The position numbers and the translations under genes are program-made. Shown piece by piece: positions 26,025 through 35,129 of a stretch of 64,000 bases of DNA (positions are counted from its first letter, which is position 1; each line of letters opens with the position of its first letter). The DNA comes from Anaerolineae bacterium (GTDB lineage: Bacteria; Chloroflexota; Anaerolineae; Aggregatilineales; Ch27): contig JABLXG010000003.1 in the NCBI GenBank assembly GCA_013178165.1, forward strand, positions 165,711-229,710, in the 5' to 3' direction. The notes below the pieces were generated by a model, which saw nothing but the letters and a program-made list of their open reading frames with translations, searched no databases and was not told the origin of the DNA.

Positions 26025-27086
26025 CTACTTGACCTCGACAGTGATGCGCTCCTCACGCACGCTGTCATCCGGCAGCACCACGCGCAGGGTGAACGTTGTT
26101 GTGGCGTTGACCGTCTGCTCGATGCCGCCGGAATTGCTGCCGGTGGCCGGGTTGTTCTGGAAGTAGACTGCCTTGACGCCGGAGACTTCCCAGTAGAAGC
26201 GGATGACCGTGCCCGCGCTGACGGCGGTACCTGGATAGGTCGACCAGAAGCGGATCGACGGGCCAGCCGGGACAGCGGTCGCAGGAACGGCAGTCGGCTG
26301 TGGTACAGCGGTCGGCGGGGGCGGCGGGACATTAATGACGGGCAATGTGCTGACATCGCCGGTGATGGTCATCAGTTCGCCGTACACCCATCCTTCGCTC
26401 AGGCCATAGGGCAGGCGGAACCAGGTGCTGTCGGCATTACGGCCGGTGAGTTGCGTCTCATAGTTGGCCAGCAGGCTGCCGATGATCGGGTAAAAGGTGC
26501 TCGGCCCGCCGCGCACGTTGACACCCATCGTGGTTACGCCACGCGGGCCGGTCGGCGTATCGGTCGGTGCGGGGGTTGCTGTTGGCTGCGCCGCGGGGAC
26601 TTCAGTAGTCTCCTGCGGGATTGGCGTCGGTTCCAGGGTAGGGGTAGGCGCCACCGTTGGCGGCGCTTCAACCACGTTGACGCTGATCGTCTGCGGGGCG
26701 CTGCTGGTGCCGTCGGCGCGGCGCGCGATGGCCGTGATCGAGTGCGCGCCAACGCCCTGAGCAGACCAGCTAAAATTGGCCATCAGCGCGCCCTGCCCGG
26801 CGGTATTAGGAGCCGGCATGCTGCTGAAAGGCCGGTCATCGATCAGCAGTTCCAGCATGCTAACCCCCGCGCCGGAGTCGGTGCCGACGACCTGAATCAC
26901 GACCGTCGTCCCTTCGGCAAACGACATCCCATTCACCGGCACGCGGATCGATACCTCCGGCGCATTGACCGCCGGCTGCTGATCACCGCTCGTGTCCCCT
27001 CCGCTGCCCGGCAGGTTCAGGTTGCACGCCATAGCTGCCAGGGCCAGCAGCGTTACTGCAAGCACAATGAAGGGCCTGCGGGTCAT
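26025..27086 (-). CDS. Lipoprotein with Ig-like and SH3b domains
   Basis: The 353-residue lipoprotein has a signal ending in LAAMAC (lipidated Cys near residue 21). An Ig-like domain with PEVSIRVPVNG and GAHSITAIARRADG follows, then a Thr/Pro linker (PTVAPTPTLEPTP), an SH3b domain (TTMGVNVRGGPSTFYPIIG to GWVYGELM), a second Pro-rich linker, and a C-terminal Ig-like domain with IRFYWEVSGVKAVYFQNN. Such arrays are common on Chloroflexota surfaces and are thought to bind wall or extracellular polymers; no catalytic domain is present. The ATG at 27086 has GGGAG eight bases upstream; an ATG two codons earlier is too close to that site. Confidence 0.87.
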   Translation of the reverse strand: MTRRPFIVLAVTLLALAAMACNLNLPGSGGDTSGDQQPAVNAPEVSIRVPVNGMSFAEGTTVVIQVVGTDSGAGVSMLELLIDDRPFSSMPAPNTAGQGALMANFSWSAQGVGAHSITAIARRADGTSSAPQTISVNVVEAPPTVAPTPTLEPTPIPQETTEVPAAQPTATPAPTDTPTGPRGVTTMGVNVRGGPSTFYPIIGSLLANYETQLTGRNADSTWFRLPYGLSEGWVYGELMTITGDVSTLPVINVPPPPPTAVPQPTAVPATAVPAGPSIRFWSTYPGTAVSAGTVIRFYWEVSGVKAVYFQNNPATGSNSGGIEQTVNATTTFTLRVVLPDDSVREERITVEVK

Positions 27087-27398
27087 GTGCATGTCTCCCA
27101 TCAGGTGTAAGCCCGTTCGAACACCGCTAGACTAGCGCAATACGCGCCGCCGCGCAACGCGTCGCAAGTCCCAGGCCCACGGCTACGGGCGGGAGACGGG
27201 GGAGCAGGCCTGTATACGGCTGCCTGTGACCTGCCGCCCCCCACTGCCTTGCCCGCCGATGCATACCGCCCGGCTACCGCCGGTGCAGGGAAACGATCTT
27301 CCCAGGGTGGGTCAAAATCCTGTATGCTTTAAACAAACGTTAGAATTTTCACAAAATATCGCATAGCTACCGATCCCGGGAGACAGAAAGGCTTGCCT
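27087..27398. other. Divergent intergenic region
   Basis: This 312-base gap separates the SH3 lipoprotein from the GltD-like gene. No ORF or RNA was found. The stretch 27310-27365 is clearly AT-rich (TATGCTTTAAAC, TTAGAATTTTCAC) and probably holds the rightward promoter, but no convincing -35/-10 pair could be fixed. Confidence 0.5.
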
Positions 27399-28859
27399 AT
27401 GATCGAACGCAAGGAGTCCATCGCCCCCCGCCTGGATAAAGAGGCCCGGCGGCAGAGAATGGCCCTGCCGCCCCAACCCGTGCTGGAACGCAGCGCCGCC
27501 GAGCGTCTGCGGGACTTCGCCGAGACAGCCGTCCCGTTCAGCGCCGAACAGGCGATAGCGGAAGCCTCGCGTTGCCTGCTGTGCCCCGGCGCGCCCTGCG
27601 CTGCCCATTGTCTGCTGGGCAACGATATCCCCGGCGCCATGTGGCTGATCAGCCAGGGCGACTTTCTGGGCGCTGCGGCGCTCTACCGCCAGACCAGCCC
27701 CATGCCGGAAATCTGCGGTCGTGTTTGCCCGCAGCAGTCGTTGTGTGAGGGTGCATGCGTGCTGGGCAAGAGCGGGACGCCTGTTGCTCTGGGTCGCCTG
27801 GAGAGGTTCGTGGCGGATTACGAGCGCGCCCGCGACGGCCACACCGTGGTTGACGGGCCGGACACCGGTTTCCGCGTGGCCGTGATCGGTTCCGGCCCGG
27901 CGGGAATCGCCGCCGCCGACTGGTTGCGCCGGGCCGGGCACGCCGTGACCATCTACGAAGCCCTGCCGGAACCGGGAGGTCTGCTGGTCTACGGCATCCC
28001 CACCTTCAAGCTGGATAAGCGTATCGTCCGTGAGAAGCTCGACCGCCTGCGGGCACGGGGCGTCACCCTGATCTGCAACGTCCGCGTGGGGCGAGAGGTG
28101 CCCTTTGAGGCCGTCCGCCAGCAGCATGACGCTGTGTTCATCGGCACCGGAGCCAGTGTTGACGCCACCGCCCGGATCGACGGCATCTCGTTGCCGGGAG
28201 TCCTGCAGGCGACACCCTTCCTGATCCAGGCTAACCTGCCGCCTGTCCTCTGGCCTGCCAGTCTACCGCCGGGACCGCCGCCTGTGGGCCGCCGGATCAC
28301 CGTCTTTGGCGGCGGCGATACGGCGATGGACTGCGTCCGCAGCGCCTTGCGCCTGCAACAGCGGGCCGGTTACCCGCTGGATGTCACCTGTGTTTATCGC
28401 CGTACTGAGGAAGAGATGCCCGGCAACCGCCACGACCGGCAACTGGCCCGTGAGGAAGGCGGGCAATTCCTGTTCCTGACGGCGCCAACCCGCTTCCTGC
28501 CCGATCAGGATGGCCGCCTGCGGGCGGTCGAGTGCATCCGCATGCGGCTGGGGGAGCCGGATGACAGCGGTCGCCGCCGCCCGGTGCCGATTGAGGGCAG
28601 CGAATTCATGCTGGAAACCGACCTGGCCGTGCTGGCGCTGGGCTACTGGCCCGACCCCCAGCTGGGCGAGGCGATTCCCGGCCTGCAGACGCATGATAGC
28701 GGATTGATTGTGGTTGACCCGGAAACCGGCCAGACCTCAGTACCGGGCATCTTCGCTGGCGGCGACAACGTCACCGGCCCTGATCTGGTCGGTCGGGCGG
28801 CGGCGGCAGGCATCCGCGCCGCCAAGGCCATCGATGCCTACCTGCAGGCCAGACGCTGA
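27399..28859 (+). CDS. GltD-like NAD(P)H/FAD oxidoreductase with N-terminal Fe-S domain
   Basis: The 486-residue protein has the architecture of the glutamate synthase small subunit. An N-terminal domain provides cluster cysteines (CLLCPGAPCAAHC, then CGRVCPQQSLCEGAC), and two Rossmann domains follow with VAVIGSGPAGIAAADWL (FAD) and ITVFGGGDTAMDCVRSA (NAD(P)H), ending with GIFAGGDNVTGPDLVGRAAAAG. It passes electrons from NAD(P)H through FAD to an iron-sulphur partner. No large GltB subunit is in the window, so it may serve a different oxidoreductase, for example a pyrimidine reductase or ferredoxin. The ATG at 27399 has AAAGG eight bases upstream; a TTG six bases earlier is possible. Confidence 0.85.
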   Translation: MIERKESIAPRLDKEARRQRMALPPQPVLERSAAERLRDFAETAVPFSAEQAIAEASRCLLCPGAPCAAHCLLGNDIPGAMWLISQGDFLGAAALYRQTSPMPEICGRVCPQQSLCEGACVLGKSGTPVALGRLERFVADYERARDGHTVVDGPDTGFRVAVIGSGPAGIAAADWLRRAGHAVTIYEALPEPGGLLVYGIPTFKLDKRIVREKLDRLRARGVTLICNVRVGREVPFEAVRQQHDAVFIGTGASVDATARIDGISLPGVLQATPFLIQANLPPVLWPASLPPGPPPVGRRITVFGGGDTAMDCVRSALRLQQRAGYPLDVTCVYRRTEEEMPGNRHDRQLAREEGGQFLFLTAPTRFLPDQDGRLRAVECIRMRLGEPDDSGRRRPVPIEGSEFMLETDLAVLALGYWPDPQLGEAIPGLQTHDSGLIVVDPETGQTSVPGIFAGGDNVTGPDLVGRAAAAGIRAAKAIDAYLQARR

Positions 28860-28909
28860 GGTGGGCCTGTGCCGCCATGCGATTCCGGGTTACCGAAAGT
28901 AGGGGAACA

Positions 28910-29179
28910 GTGGCTGAACAGCAGCAATGGGAATACTGGAGTGGCATCCTGTGGGCCGAGCAAAAGCGTAAGAGCAAACAAAACGAAGAGGCCTCACCCA
29001 TCTACGCACCTCAACACCTGATCCCGGAACTAAATGCGCTGGGCGCTGAAGGCTGGGAACTGGTGCATATGCAGCCGGTTTACGCCGGGGACAACCATGA
29101 CGTACTGGCCTTTGCCAGTGATGTACGCCTGTGGACACACGCTTACTTTTGCGTGTTCAAGCGCCCGGCCAACTTCTAG
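28910..29179 (+). CDS. Small DUF4177-like protein
   Basis: The 89-residue product starts AEQQQWEYWSGILW and has LNALGAEGWELVHMQPV followed by a strand-rich end, FCVFKRPANF. This WEY ... LN.LG.EGWELV pattern is that of small DUF4177-type domains, which have no known function. The GTG at 28910 follows AGGGGA by four bases and is preferred; an in-frame ATG at 28877 lacks a ribosome site. It lies 50 bases after the GltD-like gene on the same strand and may be co-transcribed. Confidence 0.65.
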   Translation: MAEQQQWEYWSGILWAEQKRKSKQNEEASPIYAPQHLIPELNALGAEGWELVHMQPVYAGDNHDVLAFASDVRLWTHAYFCVFKRPANF

Positions 29180-29302
29180 CGGCGCAGGAATGCGGCACAA
29201 ATGCTCCGGATCGGCTATAGTCGGGCGCGATCGCCCTCCAGCGGCGTTTATTGCTGGCGGGCGTTGCGCTGATTGCTGCAGCTTCCGGAGTCAGACACTC
29301 CC

Positions 29303-30028
29303 GTGACTGTTCTACCCGAACTGTTTTTGGCGGCGCTGCTGATCGGGCTTTCCAAGGGTGGGCTGGCCGGGGCGCTGGGCGGGCTGGTAGTACCGCTGCT
29401 CAGCACAGTCATGCCGGTCTCTCAGGCGGTCGGCCTGACGTTGCCGCTGCTCATGATCGGCGATGTGTTCGCTCTGCGAGCCTTCTGGCGGCAGTGGGAT
29501 GGGCGGCTGCTACAGCTGTTGCTGCCTGCCGCGGTCATTGGCATCCTGGCGGGCGTGGCCTTGCTGACTCGCCTGCCGGATGTGACCCTGCGGCGCATCC
29601 TGGGCCTGTTCACGCTGGTGGCCGTCGCTTACAAGCTGGGCAGCGACCGCCTGCGCGTCTTGCGTTACACGCCCCACCCCTGGCATGGCGCGCTGGCCGG
29701 TGGGCTATCCGGCTTTGCTTCCGCCCTGGCCAACGCCGGCGGCCCACCGATCACGATCTACCTGCTGTTGCAGCGCCTGACGCCGCTAGTCTTCCTGGGC
29801 ACCAATGCCCTGTTCTTCGCCATCGTCAACGTGATCAAGTTGCCTTTCTTCCTGGGAACCAGCGTGATCAACGCCGATCAACTCCTGGGTACGATCTGGG
29901 CGCTGCCGTTGATCCCGGTCGGCGTCTGGCTGAGCAAGCAGCTGATGACCCGGATCAATCGCCAGGCTTTTGAGTGGCTGATGCTGGCCCTGCTGACTTA
30001 CAGCGGCTTTTCCCTGTTGCTGCGCTGA
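29303..30028 (+). CDS. TauE/SafE-family membrane permease
   Basis: The 241-residue membrane protein has about seven to eight hydrophobic segments. It opens with LFLAALLIGLSKGGLAGALGGLVVPLL, carrying the family's GxxKGG(L/I)G signature, and its second half repeats the layout with FASALANAGGPPITIYLLLQ, as in sulfite/organosulfonate exporters. Members move sulfite, sulfoacetate or related anions. The GTG at 29303 is chosen with GGAGT about 12 bases upstream; a TTG at 29273 is an alternative. No sulfur-metabolism genes are adjacent, so the substrate is open. Confidence 0.85.
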   Translation: MTVLPELFLAALLIGLSKGGLAGALGGLVVPLLSTVMPVSQAVGLTLPLLMIGDVFALRAFWRQWDGRLLQLLLPAAVIGILAGVALLTRLPDVTLRRILGLFTLVAVAYKLGSDRLRVLRYTPHPWHGALAGGLSGFASALANAGGPPITIYLLLQRLTPLVFLGTNALFFAIVNVIKLPFFLGTSVINADQLLGTIWALPLIPVGVWLSKQLMTRINRQAFEWLMLALLTYSGFSLLLR

Positions 30029-30092
30029 CGGGCAATCCGGCTGACGGCGCATGAGAAGATGGTGAGAGTCGGGTGGCAGGGCAGCAACAGGA

Positions 30093-30122
30093 TTGCCAGG
30101 ACTGCCGGGCTTCGGGTATTTT
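30093..30122 (+). promoter_or_regulatory. Possible promoter of the DUF3105 gene
   Basis: TTGCCA (30093-30098) and TATTTT (30117-30122) are 18 bases apart, 48 bases before the GTG start. Confidence 0.4.
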
Positions 30123-30169
30123 AGAGGTAAATCAGAACCGCTTCATCTTAAATGCGGAGAAAGCCCATC

Positions 30170-30757
30170 GTGCCCAGCAAAATCAAATCCTCGCGTCGCC
30201 CTCCTGCCACCGGCCTCCGCCGCTATCTGACGGTTGAACGCGTCGTCATCGGCGGCGCGGTCGGGTTCACCATCATCTTCCTGGCCGCCATGGTGATGGG
30301 TAGCGTCTTCAACACCCCGCCCGACGTCAACCCGGCCGCCGTCCCTGATCACAGCCAGGCTTTTCCTATCCAGAGCCGCGATCACATCCAGCCGGGCGCC
30401 CAGCACCCGCCCTATAACTCCAACCCGCCAACCGGCGGCTGGCACTACGCCCAGACGGCCCGCACCGGCGTTTACACGGAAATGCTGCCGGATGAAACGC
30501 TGGTCCACAACCTGGAGCACGGGCATGTCTGGCTATCCTACCGCGACGCTGAGGACGAGGAAGCGCTGGCCGTCCTGCGCGACCTGCAGCGTTTTTACCC
30601 GGACTACGTGATCGTCACCTACCGTCCGCAAAACGACACCCGCGTTGCTGCGGCGGCCTGGGGGCGGCTGCTGACGCTGGACGAGCCGGATGCTGCCCAG
30701 TTGCAGGCCTTCATCATGCGTTACCGCGAGCGCGCGCCGGAGAACATTCCGGGGTAA
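30170..30757 (+). CDS. DUF3105 membrane-anchored protein
   Basis: The 195-residue protein has a basic N-terminus, one membrane span (VVIGGAVGFTIIFLAAMVM) and an outer domain with PPYNSNPPTGGWHY, LVHNLEHGHVWLSY and FYPDYVIVTYRPQND. These are the conserved blocks of DUF3105, a family of unknown function whose histidines (HNLEHGH) could bind a metal. The GTG at 30170 is chosen because GGAGAAAG lies nine bases upstream; an ATG at 30152 has no ribosome site. It is followed 27 bases later by a small ferredoxin gene on the same strand. Confidence 0.83.
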   Translation: MPSKIKSSRRPPATGLRRYLTVERVVIGGAVGFTIIFLAAMVMGSVFNTPPDVNPAAVPDHSQAFPIQSRDHIQPGAQHPPYNSNPPTGGWHYAQTARTGVYTEMLPDETLVHNLEHGHVWLSYRDAEDEEALAVLRDLQRFYPDYVIVTYRPQNDTRVAAAAWGRLLTLDEPDAAQLQAFIMRYRERAPENIPG

Positions 30758-30784
30758 GACTGGCCCGCTACAGCAGGGGGGAAT

Positions 30785-31003
30785 ATGGGGGACGAACCGG
30801 CAGTGCGGCGGTTGATCGTGGCCATAGATCGGATAGTGTGCAAAGGCTGCACGCGCTGCCTGGGTGTGCGCGCCTGCCCGACCGGCGCGCTGGAGAATAC
30901 CGGTCGCGGCCAGCCGCCGCGCTTTCACGCCGAACGATGCCAGGGATGCCTGGAATGCGTAGCCGCCTGCCCGATCGGCGGGCTGCGGCCGGTTGAAGCC
31001 TAA
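30785..31003 (+). CDS. Small 2[4Fe-4S] ferredoxin
   Basis: The 72-residue protein has two cluster motifs: C19-x2-C22-x2-C25-x5-C31-P and C52-x2-C55-x2-C58-x3-C62-P. Such proteins carry low-potential electrons. The second motif is regular, while the first has five rather than three residues before the last cysteine (CTRCLGVRACP). AGGGGGGA lies just before the ATG. It lies 27 bases after the DUF3105 gene and its stop overlaps the convergent ROK kinase stop by four bases. It could work with the GltD-like enzyme, but nothing shows this directly. Confidence 0.85.
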   Translation: MGDEPAVRRLIVAIDRIVCKGCTRCLGVRACPTGALENTGRGQPPRFHAERCQGCLECVAACPIGGLRPVEA

Positions 31004-31986
31004 GCGTTGTTGAACGTGGCCTGGGCCAGCATCGCGGCCCCCAGTACGCCCGCGTAATCGCCCAGCGTCGCCACCTCAATGCGCACTTTTTCGATATCCA
31101 GCCGGTTGATGAAATGCTGCTGGGCGGTCGCCCGGATGGTGGGCATCAGCCATTCCTCGCAGGCTTCGATCAGCCCGCCGCCGAAGATGATCACCTCCGG
31201 ATCGATCAGGTTGGCGATTGACCCGGCCAGCAGACCCAGATAGTGAGCCGTCCGGAACAGCACTTCCAGCACCAGCAGATCGTTGGCCGCTGCCGCCTTG
31301 GCCAGCGCCCCGCTGCGGATGCGCCCTTCAGCGTCCATCAGATCGGTCAGGACGGTACGCCGGCCAAAGCGCATGGCCGCCCGCAGGTCGCGCTCCAGGG
31401 CCGTACGGCTGGCCAGCGCCTCGGCGCACCCGCGCCGCCCGCAACCGCAGACCGGCCCGTCAGCCAGCAGGGTGATATGGCCGATCTCGGCGGCGGAGCC
31501 ACGCGCGCCGGTGTGCAGCTTGCCATCCAGGATCAATGCGCCGCCGATGCCCGTGCCGGGGAAGATTCCGGCCACGCTGCGGCAGCCCGCCCCGGCCCCC
31601 AGCGCGTATTCGCCAAAGGTGGCTACGTCAACGTCATTGCCTACCACCACTGGCAGGCCCAACGCCTCCGAGAGCTTGTGCCCCAGCGGGACTTCGTCCC
31701 AGTGCGGCAGGTTGGGGGCAAAGCGCACCACGCCCGTCGCCGCCTCTACCACGCCCGGCGCGCCGATGCCCAGACCGGCGGCGTCGCCGGGATCGATCTC
31801 AGCAGCCCTGGCCGCCTGCTGGACGGTCTCAGCCACGCGGGCGATGACCACTTCCGGCCCTTCGCGGTCAGGCGTGGGGGACTTGGCCTCGCTGAGGATT
31901 TTGCCTTTACGGGAGATCACAGCGGCCAGGATTTTGGTGCCGCCCAGGTCAACACCGATGTAAGGCGCTTTGCCCTTCTTGCTCAT
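31000..31986 (-). CDS. glcK: ROK-family glucokinase
   Basis: The 328-residue cytoplasmic sugar kinase has the ATP motif YIGVDLGGTKILAAVI at the start, catalytic VVGNDVDVATFGEY, the ROK signature GIFPGTGIGGALILDG with EIGH, and the zinc motif CGCGRRGCAEA. These features fit glucose kinases of the ROK family (glucose + ATP to glucose-6-phosphate); N-acetylmannosamine or another hexose remains possible. The ATG at 31986 has GAGGAG seven bases upstream. It follows rsmG by 14 bases on the same strand, so the two are probably co-transcribed. Confidence 0.9.
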   Translation of the reverse strand: MSKKGKAPYIGVDLGGTKILAAVISRKGKILSEAKSPTPDREGPEVVIARVAETVQQAARAAEIDPGDAAGLGIGAPGVVEAATGVVRFAPNLPHWDEVPLGHKLSEALGLPVVVGNDVDVATFGEYALGAGAGCRSVAGIFPGTGIGGALILDGKLHTGARGSAAEIGHITLLADGPVCGCGRRGCAEALASRTALERDLRAAMRFGRRTVLTDLMDAEGRIRSGALAKAAAANDLLVLEVLFRTAHYLGLLAGSIANLIDPEVIIFGGGLIEACEEWLMPTIRATAQQHFINRLDIEKVRIEVATLGDYAGVLGAAMLAQATFNNA

Positions 31987-32000
31987 AGGGGTCTCCTCGT

Positions 32001-32738
32001 TCACAACGGCTTGCGGGCCGGGACACCCGGCCGACGGGGATATTTGGCCGGGCTGGCGGCAACTTTGTCGATCACGACCAGATAATGGGTTTCGGCGACT
32101 TCCGGCAGTTCAACCGGGATCAGGCGCTGCAACTCGCCGCCCAGCAGGCGCAGGGCCGCCTGTGCCGCGCTGGCTTCCTGAGCGGCGCTTTCCCCCTTGA
32201 GCGCGACCATCCGCCCGCCGATCCGCAACAGAGGCAGCAGATATTCCACCAGCACGGGCAGACGGGCCACCGCGCGAGCCAGGGCCACATCATACTGCTC
32301 GCGGTGCTCTGGCTGCTGGCCGATCTCTTCCGCCCGGCCATAAACCAGGCTGACATCGCGGATGGCCAGCCGTTCGAGCACATGCTGAAGGTATTCGATC
32401 TTCTTGCCGGTGGCCTCCACCAGGGTCAGGGCGATCTGCGGCTGGACGATGCGCAGCGGCAAACCAGGGAAGCCCGCCCCCGTCCCAACATCGATGACCC
32501 GGCAACCGGGTCGCAACTTGACCGCCCGAAGCACAGAGAGGGAATCAAGGAAATGGCGGATCTCAATCGCCTCCGGTTCGGTGATGGCCGTCAGGTTGAC
32601 CCGCTCATTCCAGGCCACCAGCTCCCCGGCCATGATCCGGAAGGCCCTTTGTTGCTCCGCCGTCAGTTCCAGGCCGAACAGCGTCCGGGCATGGGCTGGC
32701 AGCCGGCTCAGGTGTATCTCTCGCGTGTGTCCATCCAC
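32001..32738 (-). CDS. rsmG: 16S rRNA (guanine-527-N7)-methyltransferase RsmG
   Basis: The 245-residue enzyme methylates N7 of G527 in 16S rRNA, near the streptomycin site. It shows NERVNLTAITEPEAIEIRHFLDSL, the SAM motif VIDVGTGAGFPGLPL, LVEATGKKIEYL and the family segment ARAVARLPVLVEYLLPLL. The GTG at 32738 has GGGGA nine bases upstream and gives a normal length; 26 more residues upstream would be non-conserved. It is the first gene of a pair with the ROK kinase. Confidence 0.94.
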   Translation of the reverse strand: MDGHTREIHLSRLPAHARTLFGLELTAEQQRAFRIMAGELVAWNERVNLTAITEPEAIEIRHFLDSLSVLRAVKLRPGCRVIDVGTGAGFPGLPLRIVQPQIALTLVEATGKKIEYLQHVLERLAIRDVSLVYGRAEEIGQQPEHREQYDVALARAVARLPVLVEYLLPLLRIGGRMVALKGESAAQEASAAQAALRLLGGELQRLIPVELPEVAETHYLVVIDKVAASPAKYPRRPGVPARKPL

Positions 32739-32864
32739 GGTAGTTGGTCCCCGGCCCCACCGCCGTGCACTGTTTCCGGCCCTCTGCGGAAGAATCGCCC
32801 TTGCTTTTCTGTCCAAATTCAGCTACTGTAGCTTGGTTGAATGATGATATGGGTAACGCCCCGC

Positions 32865-33116
32865 TCACCCCACCGGCATCCGGAAAACCCAGTGGTTTTG
32901 CAGGGTGCCATCTGGCAGACTAATGGCAGTGTGCGCCATCGGCTCAAAGCCATCGAAGAGCACCGCGCCGATGAGCTGCACGGCGTCATCCTCCGGCGTA
33001 AACGGAAGCTGGTAAGCAGCTGCATCCTCCCCCGTCTGGCCGAGCGGGCGGTAGAGATTGGCCTTGACGAGAACACCATTCCGTTCGACAATCTCAAGAA
33101 TTTCCCAGCGTGTCAT
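32865..33116 (-). CDS. Small protein, unknown
   Basis: The 83-residue product (MTRWEILEIVERNGVLVKANLYR, then LPFTPEDDAVQLIGAVLFDGFEP) looks like a compact alpha/beta protein without membrane segments. No family was recognised. AGAGGG precedes the ATG by six bases. It is upstream of rsmG on the same strand with a gap of 126 bases and is divergent from the RNase J gene. Coding is supported by the ribosome site and the balanced composition. Confidence 0.55.
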   Translation of the reverse strand: MTRWEILEIVERNGVLVKANLYRPLGQTGEDAAAYQLPFTPEDDAVQLIGAVLFDGFEPMAHTAISLPDGTLQNHWVFRMPVG

Positions 33117-33294
33117 GGCCCGGCCCTCTGTAAATGAGCGCACCAGCCCGTCGCGCCTTTAAGTATGCCATGCCGGGGCCTGATTGCAAATCACGCCGGG
33201 CGGACCGCTGCCGCGTGAGCGCCAAGAAACAAGATTACTTTGCCGCCTTTGTTTATGAGAACCGCAATGCTTTTTAGCTATTCTGGAGATCGTA

Positions 33295-34956
33295 ATGAGC
33301 ACCAAACTACGGATCATCCCCCTGGGAGGCCTGGGGGAGATCGGCAAAAACATGATGGCTATCGAATATGGAACCGACGCCATCATCATTGACGCGGGCC
33401 TGATGTTCCCCCAGAACGACATGCTGGGGATCGACTACATCATCCCCGACTTTCAGTACCTGACCGAACGGACCGACCTGAACATCCTGGCCATCCTGAT
33501 CACGCACGGCCACGAAGACCACACCGGCGCGATCACCCACGTGCTGGAGGCTTTCCCCAGCACGCCGGTCTACGCCACCCGTCTGACTGCTGGCCTGCTG
33601 GAGGTCAAACTCAAGCAAAACCGCAACCTGAGCCATGTCCGACCGCAGGTCTTCCGGGCAGGCGACCAGTTCACTATTGGCCCGTTCAAGGTGGATACCT
33701 TCCACCAGACGCACAGCATCCCCGATTGCGTCGGCTTTGCCATCACGACGCCGGTCGGCCTGCTGATCCACACTGGCGACTTCAAGTTTGACCACACGCC
33801 CACCGATGGCTGGGCGCCCGACTTTGGCCGTATCGCAGAATTTTCCCGGCGCGGTGTGCTGGCCCTGATGAGCGACAGCACCAACGCCGACCGCCATGGC
33901 TGGACGCCTTCCGAGAGCACGCTGGACGATGGTTTTGAGCGCGTCTTCCGGGGGGCGCAGGGGCGCATCCTGGTGGCAACCTTCGCCTCTCACATCAGCC
34001 GCATCCAGCAGGTGGCCCGTGTGGCCATGCGTCATGGGCGCAAGATCGCCGTGACCGGCTACAGCATGATCGAGAACATCAAGATGGCCACCAACCTGGG
34101 CTATGTGGACCTGCCGCCGGAGCTATTCGTACCGCTGGATCAGATCAAGCGCATGCCAGCCAACCAGGTCCTCATCCTGTCCACCGGCACGCAGGGCGAG
34201 CCGTCGGCGGTGCTCAGCCGCCTGGCCCAGGGCCGCCACCGCCAGCTTGACATCGAGCCGGGCGATACGGTGATCATGTCCGCCCATGTCATCCCCGGCA
34301 ATGAGGAGATGGTCAGCCGCACGATCAACAAGCTGATCCAGCGCGGTGCCCATGTCTTCTACCACCCGGTGGAACAGGTACATGTTTCCGGCCACGCCAG
34401 CCGGGAAGAACTCAAACTGATGATCAACATGGTGCGCCCAGAGCATTTCATCCCTGTTCATGGAGAGCTGCGCCACCTGACCCAGCACGGCCTGCTGGCT
34501 GAGTCGCTGGGCATCCCCCGCGAGAAGATCGCTGTGGTCGAGAACGGGATGGTGATCGAGTTCGACCACAACGGGCAGATGACGATCGGCGAGCGTGTGC
34601 CCGGTCGCTATGTCTTTGTGGATGGCGCGGGCGTAGGTGACATCGGCCCGGCGGTGCTGCGCGACCGCGAGATCCTGGCGCGGGACGGCTTTGTCCTGGT
34701 CATCATCACCATCGACAGCGAAACGGGCGAGTTGCTGGCCGAGCCGGAGATCATCTCGCGCGGGTTCGTTTACCTGCCCGACGCTGAGGAATTGTTCGCC
34801 GAAGCGCGCCATCGCATCCGCCAGGTGCTGCAGGAATCCAACGGGCAGACCAGCATGCGCAAGCGCACAGAGCGGGTGGAAAACGCACTGAAGTACATCT
34901 TCCAGCAGGAAACCAAGCGCCGGCCCATGGTCTTTGTCCATCTGAACGCGATCTAG
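33295..34956 (+). CDS. rnj: Ribonuclease J
   Basis: The 553-residue cytoplasmic RNase combines 5'-3' exonuclease and endonuclease activities in mRNA decay and rRNA processing. The metallo-beta-lactamase core shows HGHEDHTGAI (residues 71-80), FHQTHSIPDCVG, HTGDFKFDHTP and LMSDSTNADRHGWTPSE. The beta-CASP part has STGTQGEPSAVLSRLAQG and the histidine in HVSGHASREELK, and the C-terminal domain begins after FIPVHGELRHL. Length matches RNase J1/J2. GGAG lies seven bases before the ATG. It is a single gene with its own terminator. Confidence 0.96.
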   Translation: MSTKLRIIPLGGLGEIGKNMMAIEYGTDAIIIDAGLMFPQNDMLGIDYIIPDFQYLTERTDLNILAILITHGHEDHTGAITHVLEAFPSTPVYATRLTAGLLEVKLKQNRNLSHVRPQVFRAGDQFTIGPFKVDTFHQTHSIPDCVGFAITTPVGLLIHTGDFKFDHTPTDGWAPDFGRIAEFSRRGVLALMSDSTNADRHGWTPSESTLDDGFERVFRGAQGRILVATFASHISRIQQVARVAMRHGRKIAVTGYSMIENIKMATNLGYVDLPPELFVPLDQIKRMPANQVLILSTGTQGEPSAVLSRLAQGRHRQLDIEPGDTVIMSAHVIPGNEEMVSRTINKLIQRGAHVFYHPVEQVHVSGHASREELKLMINMVRPEHFIPVHGELRHLTQHGLLAESLGIPREKIAVVENGMVIEFDHNGQMTIGERVPGRYVFVDGAGVGDIGPAVLRDREILARDGFVLVIITIDSETGELLAEPEIISRGFVYLPDAEELFAEARHRIRQVLQESNGQTSMRKRTERVENALKYIFQQETKRRPMVFVHLNAI

Positions 34957-35052
34957 GCGGCGTGAAAAATTCATGAAAAACGGCTCTGCCGGTGGTCTGA
35001 CGACTTGTCGGGCCATCCGGCAGGCAGTACGATGAGAATATCATATGCAGGG

Positions 35053-35108
35053 GACAGCCTTCCTGCCGCCTTGTTTATTGCCCAGGCGGGGAGGCTGTCT
35101 CTGTTTTT
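35053..35108 (+). terminator. Terminator of rnj
   Basis: GACAGCCT (35053-35060) pairs with AGGCTGTC (35092-35099), enclosing a second stem CCGCCTTG/CCAGGCGG, and is followed by TCTGTTTTT. It leaves a 3' untranslated region of about 100 bases. Confidence 0.8.
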
Positions 35109-35129
35109 AAGGCGGCGGGTGGCGCCCCC

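Noticed and set aside
27300-27345. Clear sigma-70 promoter for the GltD-like gene
   Set aside because: TATGCT and TAGAAT both occur but neither has an acceptable -35 at 16-18 bases, so only an AT-rich region is reported.
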